Source of the DNA: Bifidobacterium breve
Lineage (GTDB): Bacteria > Actinomycetota > Acidimicrobiia > Acidimicrobiales > Ilumatobacteraceae
Direction of reading: 5' to 3'
NCBI GenBank assembly: GCA_945869715.1
Contig: CAMBPP010000010.1
Location: 1-23,552, forward strand
Length of the DNA: 23,552 nt
The notes under the pieces were generated by a model, which made no database searches, was not told where the DNA came from, and saw nothing but the letters and a program-made list of their open reading frames with translations. Positions 6,384 to 14,944 of the stretch are shown here, piece after piece (positions within the stretch are counted from its first letter, which is position 1; every line of letters begins with the position of its first letter). The translations under genes were made by a program, and so were the position numbers.

Positions 6384-7421
6384 ATGGCTCGTGGCAACCC
6401 ACTAGGCATCGGACGCGATATTGCTATCGACCTTGGCACCGCTAACACTCTTGTTTATGTTCGTGGGCAGGGCGTCGTTCTCAATGAGCCATCTATTGTG
6501 GCCGTCGATACTCGTGATGGTCGACCCGTTGCCGTTGGCTATGAGGCCAAACGCATGCTGGGGCGTACGCCAGGACATATCAAATCGGTTCGACCATTAA
6601 AAGATGGGGTCATTGCCGACTTTGAGATTTGTGAAAAAATGTTGCGCTATTTCATTCAGCAAATTCATACCAGCAAGTGGAGTAAGCCACGCATGGTTAT
6701 TTGTGTGCCTGCGGGCATTACAGGGGTAGAACAACGCGCTGTGCAAGATGCTGCTGAGTATGCAGGAGCCCGCAAACCCGTGCACATTATTGAAGAACCG
6801 ATGGCTGCTGCCATTGGCTCGGGCATTGCGGTGCACGAAGCCGCAGGCAACATGATTGTCGATATTGGCGGCGGCACTACAGAAGTAGCCGTCATTTCTT
6901 TAGGTGGAATTGTGGTGTCGCAAAGCCTGCGCGTAGCAGGCGATGAGCTCACCGAAGCAGTTGGTGCTTATGTGAAGCGTGAGTTCAGCCTTGACCTTGG
7001 CGAAAACACATGTGAAGAAATCAAAATTCAAATGGGCTCGGCATGGAAATTAGAAGAAGAGTTCACAGCCGATATTGGTGGGCGCGACTCCATCTCGGGT
7101 TTGCCGCGACGTATTGAACTGACAACAGAACACATTCGTGAAGCACTTGAAGAGCCACTCACAGCAATTATTGATGCGATAAAGTCAACACTCGATAAGA
7201 CTCCGCCAGAACTTGCTGCAGACATTATGGAAAATGGCATCATGCTCTCAGGTGGGGGAGCGCTACTTGCCGGCATCGCGCAACGAGTGTCGCACGAAAC
7301 GGGAATGCGAGCAATTATTGCTGCTGACCCTTTGTACTCTGTAGTTTTCGGTTCAGGTCAGGCCCTTGAAAATATCGATGCAATGCGTGGGCTGCTCACT
7401 CAAACAGGAATCGACCAGTAG
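6384..7421 (+). CDS. mreB: Rod shape-determining actin homologue MreB
   Basis: MreB is a bacterial actin that forms membrane-associated filaments and guides lateral peptidoglycan synthesis. The 345-residue protein shows phosphate-1 motif DLGTANT (16-22), phosphate-2 DIGGGTT (160-166), and the adenosine motif LSGGGALLAG near residue 293. The stretch EEPMAAAIGSG is strictly typical of the family. It opens the mreB-mreC-mreD-mrdA-rodA cluster and has its own strong Shine-Dalgarno. Its presence fits a rod or elongated cell, although MreB in Streptomyces acts mainly in spore walls. The N-terminal ARGNP segment lacks an obvious amphipathic helix. Confidence 0.98.
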   Translation: MARGNPLGIGRDIAIDLGTANTLVYVRGQGVVLNEPSIVAVDTRDGRPVAVGYEAKRMLGRTPGHIKSVRPLKDGVIADFEICEKMLRYFIQQIHTSKWSKPRMVICVPAGITGVEQRAVQDAAEYAGARKPVHIIEEPMAAAIGSGIAVHEAAGNMIVDIGGGTTEVAVISLGGIVVSQSLRVAGDELTEAVGAYVKREFSLDLGENTCEEIKIQMGSAWKLEEEFTADIGGRDSISGLPRRIELTTEHIREALEEPLTAIIDAIKSTLDKTPPELAADIMENGIMLSGGGALLAGIAQRVSHETGMRAIIAADPLYSVVFGSGQALENIDAMRGLLTQTGIDQ

Positions 7422-7432
7422 GTAACTTTTCC

Positions 7433-8539
7433 GTGTATTCATTTACCCGGCGTCGTCTCATTGTGGTGCTCCTCCTCACGTCGGTGCTGTTGCTCACCCT
7501 TGACCGCAGTAATAGTGGGCTAGTGGGCGGAGTAAAAGATGCTTTTGGTGTGGTGTTCAGGCCCGTCGAACGATTTGCAAATGTTGTTTCACGCCCCTTG
7601 TCGAATGTGTGGCGAGGTGTACTTGACTACAGCGACATGCGTAAAGAGAATTTGGCTTTAAAAGACTTGTTAGTAAAGCAAGAAGGCGCAGCAATTGCTG
7701 CGACGGCGAGCGTTCGTGAAGCACAAGAGTTGCTTGCGTTAAACGGGCTGCCCACTCTGGCCGGAATCGATAGCGTCACTGCACAAGTAGTAGGGCAATC
7801 GCCTTCAAACTTCACGCAAACTTTTGAATTGAACCGTGGTAAATCCAGCGGTATTCGCGTAGGCATGACAGTGACTAACGGCGCGGGCCTCGTGGGAAAA
7901 ATTACTGGGGTCACTTTGGAGCGTTCGGTGGTAATGCTTGCCACCGACCCCGAATATGCAATGTCGGTGAAGGTAGGGGCTTGCACTCGCCCGAACACCA
8001 CGACGACTGCAGTTCCTCAGACAACTACAACGCTTGTGTCTGATGGGTCTACATCGCCAGTCACCAATGTGCTTCCAACGACTACAACAACATCTACGAC
8101 TTCAACGACCAGCACAACGACTACCGTCTTGCAGCGAGCAACAACAACGACCATCAAAGGTTTTACGCCCTTTGCTACAACGCTGCCGCCCGTGCCGGGT
8201 GGTGGGGGCGTAACTCAAATTACTGTTCCTGAAACGGGAGTTCTGTTGCCGCGCGAAACAGGGGCAATGGAAGGTCAGGGCATCGACCGGTTGCCGGTCA
8301 TTCGTTTTATTCAAACTTCATCTCGGCTCGGGGAGTTATGCGAAGGAGTTCCTGTAGTAACTGCAGGTGGTTCACAAAGCTTGGCTCCGGCCGATCTTGT
8401 TGTGGGAACAGTGTCGCGTGTCGTTACGCGTACTGGCACTAGTGGTCCGCTTCTGGAAGTCGAACTCGCAGCCAACTTGCAGAGTTTGAATTTTGTTCGT
8501 GTTCTTTTGTACCAACCCGCAACTGAGATTCCGCAATGA
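7433..8539 (+). CDS. mreC: Cell shape protein MreC with a large Thr-rich insertion
   Basis: MreC is a bitopic membrane protein whose extracytoplasmic part binds PBP2 and activates the elongasome. The 368-residue protein starts at GTG 7433. A membrane segment follows at 9-24, then a coiled-coil-like helix at about 65-105 (DYSDMRKENLALKDLL), then the MreC beta domain. That domain is split. Its first half (114-182, including AQVVGQSP and RGKSSGIRVGM) is normal. Residues about 184-275 are an insert dominated by Thr with Ser, Pro and Gly. The second half resumes near 279 and ends with VVGTVSRV and LLEVELAANLQSL. The stop overlaps the mreD ATG (ATGA). The insert lies outside the membrane and could be a flexible linker or an O-glycosylation site; that is inference. 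Confidence 0.94.
   Translation: MYSFTRRRLIVVLLLTSVLLLTLDRSNSGLVGGVKDAFGVVFRPVERFANVVSRPLSNVWRGVLDYSDMRKENLALKDLLVKQEGAAIAATASVREAQELLALNGLPTLAGIDSVTAQVVGQSPSNFTQTFELNRGKSSGIRVGMTVTNGAGLVGKITGVTLERSVVMLATDPEYAMSVKVGACTRPNTTTTAVPQTTTTLVSDGSTSPVTNVLPTTTTTSTTSTTSTTTTVLQRATTTTIKGFTPFATTLPPVPGGGGVTQITVPETGVLLPRETGAMEGQGIDRLPVIRFIQTSSRLGELCEGVPVVTAGGSQSLAPADLVVGTVSRVVTRTGTSGPLLEVELAANLQSLNFVRVLLYQPATEIPQ
7997..8152 (+). repeat. Low-complexity ACN-rich tract in mreC
   Basis: Runs of threonine codons (ACA, ACG, ACT mixed) with serine codons encode residues 189-240 of MreC. They include a stretch of tandem S-T-T units. All four bases occur at third positions, so it is not a pure DNA microsatellite. 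Strain-to-strain length variation is plausible. Confidence 0.8.
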
Positions 8540-9066
8540 AGCGTTTTTTTGCAATTATTGAGTCGCCGTTAACGCGAGCGTTTCTTGTTGGCTTTATTGT
8601 CCTCTCGTTTCAGACAACGCTGTTCAACACTTTGCGCCCGTTCAGCGTGGTGATGCAAGTGATGCTGTTGTGTTCTGCGGCAAGTGGTGTTGCGGCTGGT
8701 AGCGAATCGGGAGCAATTGCGGGGTTCATGTTCGGGTTCATGTACGACATGGTTCTGACATCGCCTTTTGGTTTGTCGGCACTTGTATTTGGCTTTGCGG
8801 GTTATATGGCTGGGGGAGTCAATACCTTTGCCTATAGTCCTCGATGGTGGTTCAAAATGCTGAGTATTGGCATTTCTAGTGCTGCAGCAGTGCTTATTTA
8901 CCCAGCAGCAAGCCTCGTTGTAGGAGTTGATGGTTTACTGCAGGCACGTGTGCTCGGTGTGGCTCTCACGGTCGGGTTATTTAACGCAGCCCTCGCATTG
9001 CCAGCAGTTTTCATCATGCGTTGGGCATTGGTGAAATCGAAAAAACAAATGTTGTGGGCGGAATAA
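8536..9066 (+). CDS. mreD: Rod shape-determining membrane protein MreD
   Basis: MreD is an integral membrane partner of MreC in the elongation complex. The 176-residue protein has about five hydrophobic segments (roughly 14-30, 38-55, 57-75, 78-95 and 115-165). It contains the family-like FMYDMVLTSPFGLSALVFGFAGY pattern, in which an acidic residue precedes a Gly-Leu-x-Ala helix. The start overlaps the mreC stop as ATGA, so translation is probably coupled. MreD is poorly conserved; length, topology and position between mreC and mrdA make the call. A 3 bp gap separates it from mrdA. Confidence 0.92.
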   Translation: MKRFFAIIESPLTRAFLVGFIVLSFQTTLFNTLRPFSVVMQVMLLCSAASGVAAGSESGAIAGFMFGFMYDMVLTSPFGLSALVFGFAGYMAGGVNTFAYSPRWWFKMLSIGISSAAAVLIYPAASLVVGVDGLLQARVLGVALTVGLFNAALALPAVFIMRWALVKSKKQMLWAE

Positions 9067-9069
9067 CAG

Positions 9070-11241
9070 ATGGCTGTTGTAGCGCTCAATAAAAGATTGC
9101 GCATTTTGGGCAGTCTTGCAATTGCAATGTTGTGTTTGGTAACTACACGAACATGGTTTTTGCAAGTGGTCGACGCTGAGGGTTTGCAAGAGCGGGTTCA
9201 AGAGGTGCGCACAAGAACGGTGCAGTTTCTACCCGAACGTGGTCGCATCTTCGATTCTGCTGGGCGCATCGTTGCCGATAACGAGCGTGTTCTCACGGTC
9301 ACTATTGACCGCTCCGTTATTTTTGACGCTGGAGACAGAGCGCAATTATTTCTGCGCATATCGGGGCCATTACAAACACCTTTTGCCGAACTCGAGCGTC
9401 GATACAAAAGCAAACGCTATGACGCGCTGCAGCCGTTGCCACTCAAAGAAGGCGTATCAGAGCAAACGGCTCTTTTCTTAAAAGAACGATCGGAAGACTA
9501 CCCAGGTGTAGACGTTTCAGAAGACTGGAAACGTGAGTACCCGTATGCACCTGTAGCTAGTCATGTGGTGGGTTTTCTCGGCGCTATTTTGGAACGTCAG
9601 TTGCCGTACTACATGGCGCTGAAATATTCACCAAATGAGCGTGTTGGCCAATACGGGGTGGAGCAAACATACGAATCGTATTTACGTGGAAAACCTGGCT
9701 ATGTGCGGTATGAAGTAAATGCACGCGGTCAAATTTTGCGGCAATTAGAGCGAATTGAGCCCGTTCCGGGTAACGACATACAACTCACAGTCGACCTGAA
9801 GTACCAGCAATATGCAGAGCAAGCATTAGAAACAGAATTGAAACTCCGTCGTCGAGTTGATGCAGGAACAGTGAGATTGCCTGATGGCACACAAGACCCT
9901 GCCTTTCCTGAAGAGAATTTGTACAAGGCCCCTGCGGGGTCATCAGTGCTCTTGAATAATGTCACTGGTGAAGTCATTGCAATGGCGAGCTATCCGAATT
10001 TTGACAACAGATGGTTCGGTTCTGGCATCACGTCCGACAAGTTTCAGCAGCTCTTTCCGCAGACCAAAGACCCCGACATGGCAATTATGGTGAACAGGGC
10101 CGTGAGTGGCCGTTACAACTTAGGTTCCACTTTTAAACCCTTCACTGCTTTTGCTGCGTTGAATACGGGGCAGTTAACTGGAGGCGCCGATTACGTTTAC
10201 AAAGACCAGGGCACATACAAGCTCGAGTCGATTCCGAATGGCCGTTGCAATGAGGGTGTGAAATGTGTCTTCAAGAATGCTTTTTGTGCAAGCACCAATT
10301 CGCCGTGTACTTACGGGCCGGTCAATGTTGAAGATGCGTTAGCGGTTTCTAGTGACACCTTCTTCTATAAAATTGGTGAGCAGATTCTGACGCAACGTGG
10401 GTACAAGCCAATTCTGGAAGAACAAGTTCGCCTCTTTGGTTTTGGTTCACCAACAGGTATCGACCTTCCTTATGAATTTGGCGGAGCGTTGCCAAGTAAG
10501 GCGTTGAAAAAGCAGTTAGCCGATGATGGAGCAATCAGCAAAGAAGAGGGACGCGCTTTTTACGTAGGAGACAATGTTCAATTTGCTATTGGTCAAGGAC
10601 TTTTGTCGGCAACCCCCCTCCAATTGGCCGTTGCTTATTCTGCTCTTGCCAATGGCGGGTTGGTAGTGACCCCGCATGTGGTGAAAGCAATTCTTGTGCC
10701 TGGAACACCAGATGGTGACTCTGGCTACATAGATGTCTCACAAATGGTTGTAGAGAAAGACTTTTCGCAAGGTCGTGTTCAACGAGAAATTGACATGAAA
10801 AAAGAAGATCGCGATGCAATTGTCAATGGCCTGACAAGAGTAATTGACGGTAAGGGAGTCGATTACGGCTATTACCACAAGGCCACAGGAGAAAATCTTT
10901 TTAAAAACTATGCACGCAAGACTCTGCCTCTTGCAGGAAAGACCGGTACAGCACAAGGCTTCGGTAACTATCCGTGGAATGACTCGTCGGCCTTTGCCGC
11001 CTTTAGCCTCGACCCTCAGCAGCCCTATACGGCTGTGGCCTACTTAGAAAAATCTGGCTACGGATCACAGGCTGCTGCGCCAGTTGTGAAGTGCATATTC
11101 TCTGCACTTGCTGGGCAAACTAAGCCGAGCCCCGTGGTGCCAAGTGACCCCATCGACCTCAATGCCACAGCAGTTGCTCCTGTTCAGTTTCTTACAAGCC
11201 CGTTATGTCTCAGCGGGTTTGGTGGCAGTGTGCGCGATTAA
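9070..11241 (+). CDS. mrdA: Penicillin-binding protein 2 (elongation transpeptidase)
   Basis: PBP2 is the class B transpeptidase that cross-links new peptidoglycan during elongation, working with RodA. The 723-residue protein has one N-terminal membrane segment (about 8-27) and a pedestal domain starting with RGRIFDSAGRIVADN. The transpeptidase domain has catalytic Ser353 in STFK (353-356), the SSD motif at 427-429 (the SxN position) and KTG at 624-626. Between the first two motifs lies a short segment with Cys393, Cys399, Cys406 and Cys413, which I do not recall from other PBP2 proteins. It would face outside and might form two disulfides. The stop overlaps the rodA start by one base (TAATG). 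It is somewhat longer than E. coli PBP2 (633). Confidence 0.95.
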   Translation: MAVVALNKRLRILGSLAIAMLCLVTTRTWFLQVVDAEGLQERVQEVRTRTVQFLPERGRIFDSAGRIVADNERVLTVTIDRSVIFDAGDRAQLFLRISGPLQTPFAELERRYKSKRYDALQPLPLKEGVSEQTALFLKERSEDYPGVDVSEDWKREYPYAPVASHVVGFLGAILERQLPYYMALKYSPNERVGQYGVEQTYESYLRGKPGYVRYEVNARGQILRQLERIEPVPGNDIQLTVDLKYQQYAEQALETELKLRRRVDAGTVRLPDGTQDPAFPEENLYKAPAGSSVLLNNVTGEVIAMASYPNFDNRWFGSGITSDKFQQLFPQTKDPDMAIMVNRAVSGRYNLGSTFKPFTAFAALNTGQLTGGADYVYKDQGTYKLESIPNGRCNEGVKCVFKNAFCASTNSPCTYGPVNVEDALAVSSDTFFYKIGEQILTQRGYKPILEEQVRLFGFGSPTGIDLPYEFGGALPSKALKKQLADDGAISKEEGRAFYVGDNVQFAIGQGLLSATPLQLAVAYSALANGGLVVTPHVVKAILVPGTPDGDSGYIDVSQMVVEKDFSQGRVQREIDMKKEDRDAIVNGLTRVIDGKGVDYGYYHKATGENLFKNYARKTLPLAGKTGTAQGFGNYPWNDSSAFAAFSLDPQQPYTAVAYLEKSGYGSQAAAPVVKCIFSALAGQTKPSPVVPSDPIDLNATAVAPVQFLTSPLCLSGFGGSVRD

Positions 11242-12440
11242 TGGGTATTTTCGACAGCTTGCAACTTGGCGGTCCCACTTCGCTGAGCGGACGAAGCACC
11301 TCGACGGTGAGAAACCTGCGACGCAGTATGGCCGACCCAGCTCGCAACGTCGACTGGATATTGATGTTTGCAACGGTGGGGCTTTCAATTATTGGGGCAG
11401 TTGCTGTGTACTCGTGTACGCGACCGAGGCTTCTTGCCCAAGGGCTTGACCCGTATTATTTTTTGCAACGACAAATTATCTATCTCATCGTTGCGGCAGT
11501 TGCCATGGTGGTCCTCATGGCTACCGACTTTGAGTGGTTGCGAGGGCGCAGCGAGTTTCTTTTCGGCGCATCGCTTATTGCGCTCATCTTGGTTCTCGTC
11601 GCAGGTTCGGTCAGCGGCGGCGCACGCCTGTCATTTGACTTCGGGTTCGCGTCGTTTCAACCTGCAGAGTTCACGAAGTTCACGTTGCTCTTACTGCTTG
11701 CCACGTATCTGGCCGAGGAAGAAGTGGCGGAGGTCAGCTATCAGAGGTTCATTACGACTCTTCTCATTTTGGGGGCAGCAGTCGGGCTCATCTTGTTGCA
11801 ACCCGACCTTGGCTCGGCGTCGGTGCTCATTGCCTGTGCCATGGGGTTGTTGCTTATTGCCGGTGCCAAATGGAAATACATAGCGTCCATCACATTGCTT
11901 GCCACGGTGTCGGCCACAGCGGTTGTAGTGAGCGGGGTTATTAAGACTTATCAAATCAAGCGCATTGAGGCCTTTTTAAATCAGAACTCCACTGAAGAAA
12001 AATTGAAATCGGTGGTGTTACAGGTGCGGTTTGCCAAAAGAGCGGTATCAACAGGGGGAATCACGGGGAAGGGCTTCTTGAAAGGACCCCTCACCAACGG
12101 TGGGTTTATTCCCGTACAGTCCACCGACTTCATCTTTTCGGCCATTGGCGAGCAATTTGGAATGATTGGGGCAGGTCTTACCATCGTGCTCATTGCGCTT
12201 TTGCTCTGGAGAATTTGGAGAATTGGACGCCTGGCGCGAACCCGTTTGGGTCAATTCATAGCAATTGGTGCTTTCACCATGATTTTGTGGCAAAGTTTTC
12301 AAAATATTGGCATGACCATCGGAATTATGCCTGTTTCGGGGCTTCCGTTGCCGTTTGTGTCGTATGGGGGGTCGCATTTGGTGGCTTTTGCGATGATTAT
12401 TGGGCTCGTACAAAGTGTTCACATGCGACGGCTGCGATAG
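11241..12440 (+). CDS. rodA: Peptidoglycan glycosyltransferase RodA (SEDS family)
   Basis: RodA polymerises lipid II into glycan strands in the membrane, paired with PBP2. The 399-residue protein has about ten hydrophobic helices after a cytoplasmic N-terminus of roughly 40 residues. The SEDS hallmark Asp is Asp189 in LLQPDLGSA, and the C-terminal signature GLPLPFVSYGGS is intact. I chose ATG at 11241 because it overlaps the mrdA TAA as TAATG. An upstream ATG at 11205 lies inside mrdA and would add 12 unconvincing residues. It is the last gene of the mre cluster; its position after mrdA favours RodA over the division paralogue FtsW. Confidence 0.94.
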   Translation: MGIFDSLQLGGPTSLSGRSTSTVRNLRRSMADPARNVDWILMFATVGLSIIGAVAVYSCTRPRLLAQGLDPYYFLQRQIIYLIVAAVAMVVLMATDFEWLRGRSEFLFGASLIALILVLVAGSVSGGARLSFDFGFASFQPAEFTKFTLLLLLATYLAEEEVAEVSYQRFITTLLILGAAVGLILLQPDLGSASVLIACAMGLLLIAGAKWKYIASITLLATVSATAVVVSGVIKTYQIKRIEAFLNQNSTEEKLKSVVLQVRFAKRAVSTGGITGKGFLKGPLTNGGFIPVQSTDFIFSAIGEQFGMIGAGLTIVLIALLLWRIWRIGRLARTRLGQFIAIGAFTMILWQSFQNIGMTIGIMPVSGLPLPFVSYGGSHLVAFAMIIGLVQSVHMRRLR

Positions 12441-12545
12441 CAGGTAGTCTCGTACCCGTGCGGTAATAGCCGCTCGCTGCGACCCTCTTGTCCGAGCTTT
12501 GTTCGACACTCTTGGGGGGCGCGCGATACACAGAATCGAGACATC

Positions 12546-14291
12546 ATGAATGAATTTTCGCAAGGGGAGCCTTCTCCTTCTTCGCCTGAAGGCGCAAGTG
12601 AAAGCAGTACGAGTTCGGCTCAGCGCCGTCGTCGTGGTTCACGCGGCGGTCGTAATCGCGGGCGCAGTGGCTCTGGTACAGCGAATCTGAACAGCCAGCA
12701 AGGTGAAGGCACGCCCGATACGGGAAGTGTTGACCCACAGCGTCGTCCGCAAATAGGCGATACCCGCCCAGCACCTCGTGCTGCCACTACTGCGGCGCGT
12801 ACTCAAGGGCCCTCAGGTGATGCGAAGAAGCCCGAAGGAAAATCGGGCAATAACAAGCGCCGCCGGGGTGGTCGTGGTCGTTCAGGGGCGTCGGGGGCGA
12901 ATCGCGCCCGCGAAGGTGAAGTGCTCGATGCCGACATTGTGGAGCGTCGTCGCGGTCGCGAGCGTAATGGTCGACCCGTTGGTCGCTACCTCATGTGTGT
13001 GCAGGTGCGCGATGGCTTTACCCAAGTGGCTGTGCTCGAAGGTCGAAAGCTTATTGAGCATTACGTCAGCCGTCCGGCCGACGATGACAACCAAATTTAC
13101 GGCAACATTTATATCGGTCGTGTGCAAAACGTACTTCCAGGTATGGAAGCCGCCTTTGTCGACATCTCTACGCCAAAAAATGCGGTGTTGTATCGCGGAG
13201 ACGTGCAATACGACACTGAAGACATTGTCGAAAAGTCAGAAGATAAGCGCATTGAAGAAATTCTGAAACCGCGCCAGCTCATTTTGTGCCAAGTGACGAA
13301 GAACCCTATTTCAGCTAAGGGAGCTCGGCTTACCCAAGAAGTGTCGCTGCCTGGTCGTTTTGTAGTGCTCATTCCTCATTCGAAAACGTATGGCATTTCA
13401 AAGCGCTTGCCCGACGACGAACGCAAGCGCTTGCGCTCGGTTCTCGACCGCGTGAAGCCAGCCGAACACGGCCTCATTGTGCGCACAGCTGCAGAACACG
13501 CAACCGAGCAAGAACTTCGTGCCGACATGGCGCGCTTGCTTGAAGAGTGGGAGCGCATCGACGCAGCTACAAAAAAAGCCACGGGTCCTACTTTGCTCTA
13601 CCGCGAGCCAAGTGTTGCAGTGCGTGTCATTCGCGAAGAGTTCAATGCGGAATACCGCGGCGTCATTATTGACGACCAGCAACTGTTCGAAGACGTAAAA
13701 GGCTACGTGGGCGCATTTAACCCAGAGCTAGCCGACCGTGTAGAGCTATATGGCTCAACGTCTACAAGCGGAGGAGTCGACACCGCTGAAGGTGAAGAGT
13801 CATCAGCTCCAACGTTGCCAATATTTGAGAACTATCACGTGCATGAACAATTGCATAAGGCGCTCGATCGGAAGGTGTGGTTGCCCTCGGGTGGCTCACT
13901 CATCATTGAACACACTGAAGCCCTGACGGTTATCGACGTCAATACGGGCAAGAACGTGGGTACTTCAAACCTCGAGGAAACCGTATTCCATAACAACCTC
14001 GAAGCGGCCGAAGAAATTGCATTGCAGTTACGTTTGCGCGACATCGGTGGCATCATCGTCATCGACTTCATCGACATGGAAATTAAAGAAAACCGTCGCA
14101 AAGTTGTCGATTCATTCCGCTCGGCTTTGTCACGTGACAAAACACGTACTCAAGTTCTCGACGTGTCAGATCTGGGTCTTGTGGAAATGACACGGAAGCG
14201 CATTGGAGAGGGCCTCCTCACCAGTTTTGCCACACCTTGTCCCGATTGCGATGCACGCGGCATCGTGGTTGACTACGGCCTCATCGGCTAA
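12546..14291 (+). CDS. rne: Ribonuclease E/G family endoribonuclease
   Basis: This single-strand-specific endoribonuclease starts mRNA decay and processes rRNA and tRNA precursors. The 581-residue protein has a low-complexity N-terminal extension of about 140 residues rich in Arg, Gly, Ser and Pro (for example QRRRRGSRGGRNRGR). An S1 domain follows (GNIYIGRVQNVLPGMEAAFVDI). The catalytic region has Mg-binding Asp464 (IDVNTGK) and Asp507 (DFIDM), 43 residues apart as in E. coli RNase E. The zinc-link CPDC is at 565-568. The protein stops soon after, so there is no C-terminal scaffold arm; it is an RNase G-sized core with an actinobacterial N-terminal arm. rne and rng naming is ambiguous. A 105 bp gap precedes it, without a clear promoter or strong Shine-Dalgarno. 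Confidence 0.94.
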   Translation: MNEFSQGEPSPSSPEGASESSTSSAQRRRRGSRGGRNRGRSGSGTANLNSQQGEGTPDTGSVDPQRRPQIGDTRPAPRAATTAARTQGPSGDAKKPEGKSGNNKRRRGGRGRSGASGANRAREGEVLDADIVERRRGRERNGRPVGRYLMCVQVRDGFTQVAVLEGRKLIEHYVSRPADDDNQIYGNIYIGRVQNVLPGMEAAFVDISTPKNAVLYRGDVQYDTEDIVEKSEDKRIEEILKPRQLILCQVTKNPISAKGARLTQEVSLPGRFVVLIPHSKTYGISKRLPDDERKRLRSVLDRVKPAEHGLIVRTAAEHATEQELRADMARLLEEWERIDAATKKATGPTLLYREPSVAVRVIREEFNAEYRGVIIDDQQLFEDVKGYVGAFNPELADRVELYGSTSTSGGVDTAEGEESSAPTLPIFENYHVHEQLHKALDRKVWLPSGGSLIIEHTEALTVIDVNTGKNVGTSNLEETVFHNNLEAAEEIALQLRLRDIGGIIVIDFIDMEIKENRRKVVDSFRSALSRDKTRTQVLDVSDLGLVEMTRKRIGEGLLTSFATPCPDCDARGIVVDYGLIG

Positions 14292-14328
14292 ATCTCTTGC
14301 ACTATCGTCATTTCAACTCCGCTGGGGG

Positions 14329-14358
14329 TTGGTTTGGCGAGTTCACCACTTATATGAT
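14329..14358 (+). promoter_or_regulatory. Candidate promoter for rplU-rpmA
   Basis: TTGGTT (14329-14334) and TATGAT (14353-14358) are separated by 18 bases in the 78 bp gap after the RNase E/G gene. The -10 element ends 11 bases before the rplU ATG, so the leader would be only a few bases long. There is no clear Shine-Dalgarno in that stretch. I see no folded ribosomal protein leader. Confidence 0.35.
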
Positions 14359-14369
14359 GGGAAATCGCT

Positions 14370-14681
14370 ATGTACGCAGTCATCGCCTCCGGCGGAAAAC
14401 AAGAAAAAGTCGCTCAGGGCGAAAAGGTCCAGGTCGAGCTTCTCGGCATTGCCGATGGAGAAGAGGTGCAATTCGCGCCTGTTCTTTTCGTCGATGGCGA
14501 CACCGTCCTTGCGACACCCGACCAGTTGAAGGGCGTCAGCGTTATTGGTCGCGTCATTGGAACTGTTGGTGGTCCGAAAATTGATGGTTTCACCTACAAG
14601 CGCCGCACCAACCAGCGCCGTCGCTTTGGGCACCGTCAAAAATATTCTGTTGTTGAAATCACTTCTATCGCGAAAGGCTGA
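14370..14681 (+). CDS. rplU: Large ribosomal subunit protein L21 (bL21)
   Basis: L21 binds 23S rRNA and is part of the 50S subunit. The 103-residue length is standard. The N-terminus MYAVIASGGKQEKVAQGEKV and the C-terminal motif TYKRRTNQRRRFGHRQKYSVVEI are both diagnostic, the latter normally KRRKNYRRKxGHRQ. The rpmA ATG follows the rplU stop after 2 bases. The order RNase E/G, rplU, rpmA is conserved in actinobacteria. No oddities seen. Confidence 0.98.
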   Translation: MYAVIASGGKQEKVAQGEKVQVELLGIADGEEVQFAPVLFVDGDTVLATPDQLKGVSVIGRVIGTVGGPKIDGFTYKRRTNQRRRFGHRQKYSVVEITSIAKG

Positions 14682-14683
14682 CC

Positions 14684-14941
14684 ATGTCGAAGACCAAAGG
14701 CGGCGGCTCTACACGTAACGGCCGCGACTCAAACGCTCAACGCCTCGGAGTAAAAGTATTTGATGGCACCACCATCCACGCCGGAACCATTTTGGTCCGT
14801 CAACGTGGAACTCGCTTTCACCCAGGCAAAAACGTAGGCATCGGCAAAGACGACACCTTGTTTGCTCTTGCTGAAGGCAGCGTGAAATTCGGCGAACGTC
14901 GTGGCCGCAAGGTTGTTGACGTCGTTCCTTTCGCTTCGTAA
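14684..14941 (+). CDS. rpmA: Large ribosomal subunit protein L27 (bL27)
   Basis: L27 reaches toward the peptidyl transferase centre of the 50S subunit. The 85-residue protein begins MSKTKGGGSTRNGRDSNAQR, matching the usual start (MAHKKGxGSSRNGRDS), and has the conserved RQRGTRFHPGKNVGIGKDDTLFAL. The N-terminus is not preceded by the cleavable leader seen in Firmicutes L27. In most bacteria obgE comes next. Here the stop is followed after 3 bases by the end of a convergent gene, so no room remains for a terminator between them. Confidence 0.98.
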   Translation: MSKTKGGGSTRNGRDSNAQRLGVKVFDGTTIHAGTILVRQRGTRFHPGKNVGIGKDDTLFALAEGSVKFGERRGRKVVDVVPFAS

Positions 14942-14944
14942 TTT

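Noticed and set aside
5585..6448. Long minus-strand open frame (287 codons) across folC, ndk and the mreB start
   Set aside because: It spans three well-identified genes on the other strand, its translation is rich in Cys, His and Trp with no recognisable motif, and the frame is explained by the codon bias of the real genes.
11205..11240. Upstream ATG start for RodA inside mrdA
   Set aside because: The ATG at 11241 forms a TAATG overlap with the mrdA stop, a common coupled arrangement.
12460..12473. Small hairpin GCGG/CCGC after rodA as a terminator
   Set aside because: The stem is only 4 bp with a 6-base loop and no T-run follows; it is within chance expectation.
12048..12563. Minus-strand open frame opposite rodA
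   Set aside because: It lies antisense to a certain RodA, has a low-complexity basic translation and no motif or ribosome-binding site.
14292..14369. Ribosomal protein L21 leader RNA before rplU
   Set aside because: The 78 bp gap shows no convincing stem-loop structure, and the candidate promoter leaves almost no leader.
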